Shown: in pieces, positions 14,334 to 16,888 of the stretch
How positions within the stretch are numbered: the first letter of the stretch is position 1
Layout of the letters: the number at the start of each line of letters is the position of its first letter
NCBI GenBank assembly: GCA_013331315.1
Contig: DUGQ01000155.1
Coordinates: 199 to 17,086, forward strand
Direction of reading: 5' to 3'
Length of the DNA stretch: 16,888 bases
From: Thermoplasmata archaeon
GTDB lineage: Archaea > Thermoplasmatota > Thermoplasmata > UBA10834
Translations under genes and position numbers: made by a program
The notes under the pieces: model-generated
The model's input: only the letters and a program-made list of their open reading frames with translations
The model's database searches: none
What the model was told of the DNA's origin: nothing

Positions 14334-15770
14334 TCACACTCCCACCACGTACCCGCTGAAGAAGACGAAGCATATCTCTAGGAGGACTCCCAAGAACAGG
14401 CCGGAGAAGAGCGCGATGAATCTCCTGCATTTCCTTCTCACCACGACGTCCTGCCTGTCCAGCTTGGGCGCGAGCAAGACGACATACGCTATGTAGAACG
14501 CGACCAAGGACAGCAGGTTGAAGGCGCCTACAAGAGCCGCTCTCCCCGCGAGCCGGGAGTCCCACCCGAATATGATCACGAAGGCGGCAAGGCTAGCGAC
14601 GCATGACACGACAGCGGTGAGCGCCAGGACGACGACCCACGGGTTGTCACCTAGGAACCCCATGGTGCTGGTCACGAACGGCGATTGGTCGGACATGGTG
14701 AGGTCCTCGGACAACGCTCCGGCCAGGCCGTCGAACCGGACGACGGTGTAGTCGACGTCCGAGAGGGTGATGTGGCCGCCGTTGGCGTCTATCTGCTCCT
14801 CAAAGAAGTAAGCATGGTCGAGCCTGCTCTGCTCCCAGTCGATGCTCTCGTCGTATGGCGAGTAGGGATGGTACCACGAAGGCGGAGCGTACGACTCCTG
14901 GACGCGGTACTCGCACGTGAAGCTCAGTGTGTCTCCCGCGGGATAGGCCTCGGGAGTGGCAAAGCCCAGGACCTGGACGGTTATCGGTATCTCGAGCGTG
15001 TCGTATGCGCTCGTCATCCTCAGAGGGTAGAATATCTCGTCGCAAGGGAATTCCACTCCGATGCCCAGAGAATAGGCGTTCTCGTTCGGCACCAACGAGG
15101 ATTCGGCAACGAACTGAGTCACGTTGGAGATACGGGTCGTGACGATCGAGTGGCCGCTGTCCACATACTCTCCGACGAGGTCCTCCGCGGTCTCTGAGAG
15201 GGCCACCCCCTCGGAGGCCAGGTACGCAATCAACGCCTCGGGGCTGTCCGCCTCGAGCACCTCCGTGGTGACGCCGTACTGCTCGAGCACGGCGTATGAG
15301 TCCACAAGGTCATCATAGGCACCACCGCCGCTGAACCCAAAGACCATGAAGAAGGCCACCGCGACGACTGGTAGCGTGTATATCTGAGTGCCGAACGAAT
15401 AGGCCCAGCTGTCGCTGTCAGAGACGCGTCTGTGGACCGACTCTGAGAGCGGGTCGCCATCCAGCCTCGGAATCGTCTGGAAGTGCCGAAGGGATATAGT
15501 CTCCGGAGCGGCGGGCACGGGGAAGAGCCATACCATGTCACTGGACGCGATCACCTCGTCCCTCGGGACCTGTATCTGCATGATCATCTTCTCGATGCCG
15601 TCATCGTAGTTGATTATGGCGAACTGGTCCTTCTCCGAGAGCGACGCCCAAGCGTCGAGCGCGGTGTCGTACCTCATCCAGAACCCGTCCGCGGCCACGG
15701 AGGACGAAAGCAGAGGCAGAGCGACGACGACGACTAGCGAAACGCCCAGAACTCCGACCCGGGATCCCAC
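14334..15770 (-). CDS. DUF2330-like exported membrane protein
   Basis: A 478-residue protein of unknown function. It has a signal peptide (1-27: short n-region, Val/Leu-rich core, Ala-Ala at the cleavage site). A domain follows whose start (AWASLSEKDQFAIINYDDGIEKMIMQIQV, in parts from 41 to 68, then WLFPVPAAPETI, 81-92) resembles DUF2330, in which a PVPA segment after a beta-rich opening is typical. Hydrophobic stretches at about 131-147, 377-402, 408-434 and 450-474 are likely membrane helices, so the ectodomain between 150 and 375 faces outside. The start is a GTG; no Shine-Dalgarno is seen, and an AT-rich element about 25 nt upstream fits a leaderless mRNA. The N-terminal family assignment is moderate. 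Confidence 0.78.
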   Translation of the reverse strand: MGSRVGVLGVSLVVVVALPLLSSSVAADGFWMRYDTALDAWASLSEKDQFAIINYDDGIEKMIMQIQVPRDEVIASSDMVWLFPVPAAPETISLRHFQTIPRLDGDPLSESVHRRVSDSDSWAYSFGTQIYTLPVVAVAFFMVFGFSGGGAYDDLVDSYAVLEQYGVTTEVLEADSPEALIAYLASEGVALSETAEDLVGEYVDSGHSIVTTRISNVTQFVAESSLVPNENAYSLGIGVEFPCDEIFYPLRMTSAYDTLEIPITVQVLGFATPEAYPAGDTLSFTCEYRVQESYAPPSWYHPYSPYDESIDWEQSRLDHAYFFEEQIDANGGHITLSDVDYTVVRFDGLAGALSEDLTMSDQSPFVTSTMGFLGDNPWVVVLALTAVVSCVASLAAFVIIFGWDSRLAGRAALVGAFNLLSLVAFYIAYVVLLAPKLDRQDVVVRRKCRRFIALFSGLFLGVLLEICFVFFSGYVVGV

Positions 15771-15790
15771 GCCAGTGTATCGTACGCTGA

Positions 15791-15800
15791 CTTATTTCAT
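15791..15800 (-). promoter_or_regulatory. Possible TATA box of the DUF2330-like gene
   Basis: On the minus strand this reads ATGAAATAAG, about 25 nt upstream of the GTG start at 15770. Spacing fits a leaderless transcript; the sequence match is fair. Confidence 0.35.
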
Positions 15801-15814
15801 GGTATTGGAGTTCC

Positions 15815-16606
15815 CTAGCGCGGAGACAGCTCGAACCTGCAGGTACCGTTTCCCTGGGCGACGCACTCGTCCTCGATGACCACGACCGACCTGTCGAAGG
15901 CCTTCCTGCCGGCCGTCTCGAGGAGGTTGCAGACGGGCTGGCACATGGGCTCGTCGCAATGATTCATGGCGCTAGCGATCGCCGTGGGCGACCTGACTAT
16001 CACGGCCACCCTGGTCTCGTTAAACGAAGCGAGGTCGTACTTCTCGATCCACCCGACGTCGACCAGCAGCTGGAGACATCTCTCGAACGTCTCCTTCGGG
16101 GTTTCGCCAGGCTCGAGGTCGATCAACATCTCCTGGATGTCCAGCACGCTCGCGAACAGGCCCTTCAGGTCCTTCCTGACCTGGGGCTCGGACGCCGCGA
16201 ACTTAATGACGTTGATCGTTGAATTCAGGCCCTCCTCGAAGGATATGCGCTCCACGAACCCCGCCGACAGGAACGGGCTCGGTGGCTTCGGTTTCTTGGG
16301 CGGGCCGTCGGGCGGACCGAAGGGTTCGGCGGTCTTCTTGGTAGTGCCACCGTGCAGGCCGGAAGCCAGCCTGGCGCGGCGGGCGACCCCTATCTTCTTG
16401 CCGCGCTGGTACTCGGCCTGGATATCATCGAGGGACTCGGCCTCTTCCGCCTCCAGCTTGAGCAGGCGGATCTCGGAACTCACCCACCCGACGGTCTCGA
16501 GATGGTTGGACTTCCCGACCTCCAAGCCGAGCTCGAAGGCGCGCCTCTTCAAGTCCTGCACGTGCGCCTCCCTCCTCTTACCGTCCTTGAGCAACATCTG
16601 GATCAT
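15815..16606 (-). CDS. V4R-like domain protein with helical N-terminus
   Basis: This is a 263-residue soluble protein. The C-terminal third (about 170-263) resembles V4R (4-vinyl reductase-like) domains, small-molecule- or metal-binding modules often tied to regulation in archaea. Cysteines at 217, 222, 226, 248 and 256, in MNHCDEPMCQPVC and EDECVAQGNGTCRFEL, are arranged as in cysteine-bearing V4R members. Residues 1-80 are charged and probably a helix-turn-helix or coiled-coil-like region. Residues 92-112 are a Pro/Lys-rich linker, and 120-165 are helical. The role may be a ligand-responsive regulator, by inference. The start is ATG 16606 with GGAGGGG directly before it, or more likely the ATG 9 nt downstream, for which the Shine-Dalgarno spacing is better. 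A cluster of inverted repeats lies upstream. Confidence 0.75.
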   Translation of the reverse strand: MIQMLLKDGKRREAHVQDLKRRAFELGLEVGKSNHLETVGWVSSEIRLLKLEAEEAESLDDIQAEYQRGKKIGVARRARLASGLHGGTTKKTAEPFGPPDGPPKKPKPPSPFLSAGFVERISFEEGLNSTINVIKFAASEPQVRKDLKGLFASVLDIQEMLIDLEPGETPKETFERCLQLLVDVGWIEKYDLASFNETRVAVIVRSPTAIASAMNHCDEPMCQPVCNLLETAGRKAFDRSVVVIEDECVAQGNGTCRFELSPR

Positions 16607-16622
16607 CCCCTCCGGGGAAGGG

Positions 16623-16640
16623 ACTGTGCCGCGACACAGT
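16623..16640. repeat. Inverted repeat upstream of the V4R-like gene
   Basis: ACTGTG-6-CACAGT is a perfect 6-bp inverted repeat ending 17 nt from the V4R-like start. It overlaps a short direct repeat, GTGCCGC (16626 and 16641). It may be an operator. Confidence 0.35.
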
Positions 16641-16661
16641 GTGCCGCTGACACCTCGCTGC

Positions 16662-16676
16662 TTGATCCGCGATCAA
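16662..16676. repeat. Inverted repeat TTGATC-CGC-GATCAA
   Basis: A perfect 6-bp inverted repeat with a 3-bp spacer in the gap upstream of the V4R-like gene. Its outer TTGA...TCAA arms resemble the repeat at 16714-16730. It is a candidate operator half of a pair. Confidence 0.4.
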
Positions 16677-16713
16677 CCTGAACCTTGAGCATCGACTTCA
16701 CCGATCTCGACCG

Positions 16714-16730
16714 TTGACTCTAAGAGTCAA
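16714..16730. repeat. Inverted repeat TTGACTC-TAA-GAGTCAA
   Basis: A perfect 7-bp inverted repeat with a 3-bp spacer, about 108 nt upstream of the V4R-like gene. There is no run of T after it, so a terminator is unlikely. A dimeric repressor site is more plausible. Confidence 0.45.
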
Positions 16731-16813
16731 AGACAATGGTTCCATCCCAAGCCATGCAATCAGCGCGGGGACCGGTACGATTGCCTGTGCTCGGGCATAC
16801 GATAGGGCAATTG

Positions 16814-16822
16814 TGATATAAG
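16814..16822 (+). promoter_or_regulatory. TATA box near the right edge
   Basis: TGATATAAG is a good archaeal TATA element. It predicts a transcription start near 16844, just before an ATG at 16863. It is part of a gap of about 250 nt in which I see no protein-coding gene. Confidence 0.5.
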
Positions 16823-16824
16823 AA

Positions 16825-16843
16825 CACGGCTCCGAGAGCCGTG
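16825..16843. repeat. Perfect palindrome CACGGCTC-CGA-GAGCCGTG next to the TATA box
   Basis: An 8-bp perfect inverted repeat with a 3-bp spacer lies between the TATA box and the predicted transcription start. Bound protein there would block polymerase, as many archaeal repressors do. If transcription started further upstream it could instead form an RNA hairpin. Confidence 0.5.
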
Positions 16844-16862
16844 CCTGAGAATCAGCTGCGCG

Positions 16863-16888
16863 ATGGACTTCTGGGCATTGCTGGCGCT
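16863..16888 (+). CDS. Start of a gene running off the right edge (tentative)
   Basis: An ATG at 16863 opens a frame reading MDFWALLA to the end of the window, about 20 nt after the predicted transcription start. Only eight codons are visible, so neither family nor reality can be judged. The promoter position is the only support. Confidence 0.3.

Noticed and set aside
16736..16816. A 26-codon plus-strand frame between the inverted repeats.
   Set aside because: There is no ribosome-binding site or promoter at the right distance, and the composition is not gene-like.

Overview
The window is about 16.9 kb of high-GC DNA that looks archaeal, most likely a GC-rich Thermoplasmatota (Euryarchaeota) lineage. 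The main evidence is a PurP-type FAICAR synthetase and a Nep1 rRNA methyltransferase, both characteristic of Archaea in this form. Several genes also have AT-rich TATA-like boxes about 25-40 nt upstream of a start with little or no leader, and codon use is rich in AGG and ATA. The phylum is an inference; no rRNA or tRNA gene is present to fix it. I see no CRISPR array, insertion sequence, integrase or complete tRNA.

Left part (1-7700). The 5' end of a membrane-anchored Cys/Asp-rich protein runs off the left edge on the minus strand. A HypE-like AIR-synthase-fold protein follows on the plus strand and ends in a 50-bp antisense overlap with nep1. purP and nep1 form a translationally coupled minus-strand pair read from a TATA box just upstream of purP. 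Divergent from purP are an MFS permease, an EamA/DMT permease and a KaiC/RecA-fold protein that has lost its Walker A lysine. Two minus-strand genes follow: an unrecognised small protein and a VTT/DedA-type membrane protein.

Middle (7700-10105). This holds a conserved-looking soluble protein of unknown function with a clear promoter, a RimJ/RimL-type GNAT acetyltransferase and, convergent to it, a secreted caspase-like (C14) peptidase with intact His/Cys motifs and a canonical EF-hand loop.

Right-centre (10106-14321). The most coherent system is a divergent corrinoid/Wood-Ljungdahl accessory cluster. To the left lie an AcsE-type methyltetrahydropterin:corrinoid methyltransferase and a DUF3786 protein. 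To the right lie a RACo/AcsV-type ATP-dependent corrinoid reductive activator with an N-terminal [2Fe-2S] domain and a CooC/AcsF-type nickel-insertion ATPase, overlapping by 4 bp. The proposed working is that AcsE moves methyl groups between a methyl-pterin and a corrinoid protein, the activator rescues the corrinoid when it oxidises to Co(II), and the CooC-like ATPase matures a Ni enzyme of the CODH/ACS type. The corrinoid protein and the Ni enzyme themselves are not in the window.

Right end (14322-16888). A DUF2330-like membrane protein and a V4R-like sensor/ligand-binding protein lie on the minus strand. After them comes an apparently non-coding stretch with four perfect inverted repeats, and then a TATA box with the start of another gene at the right edge.
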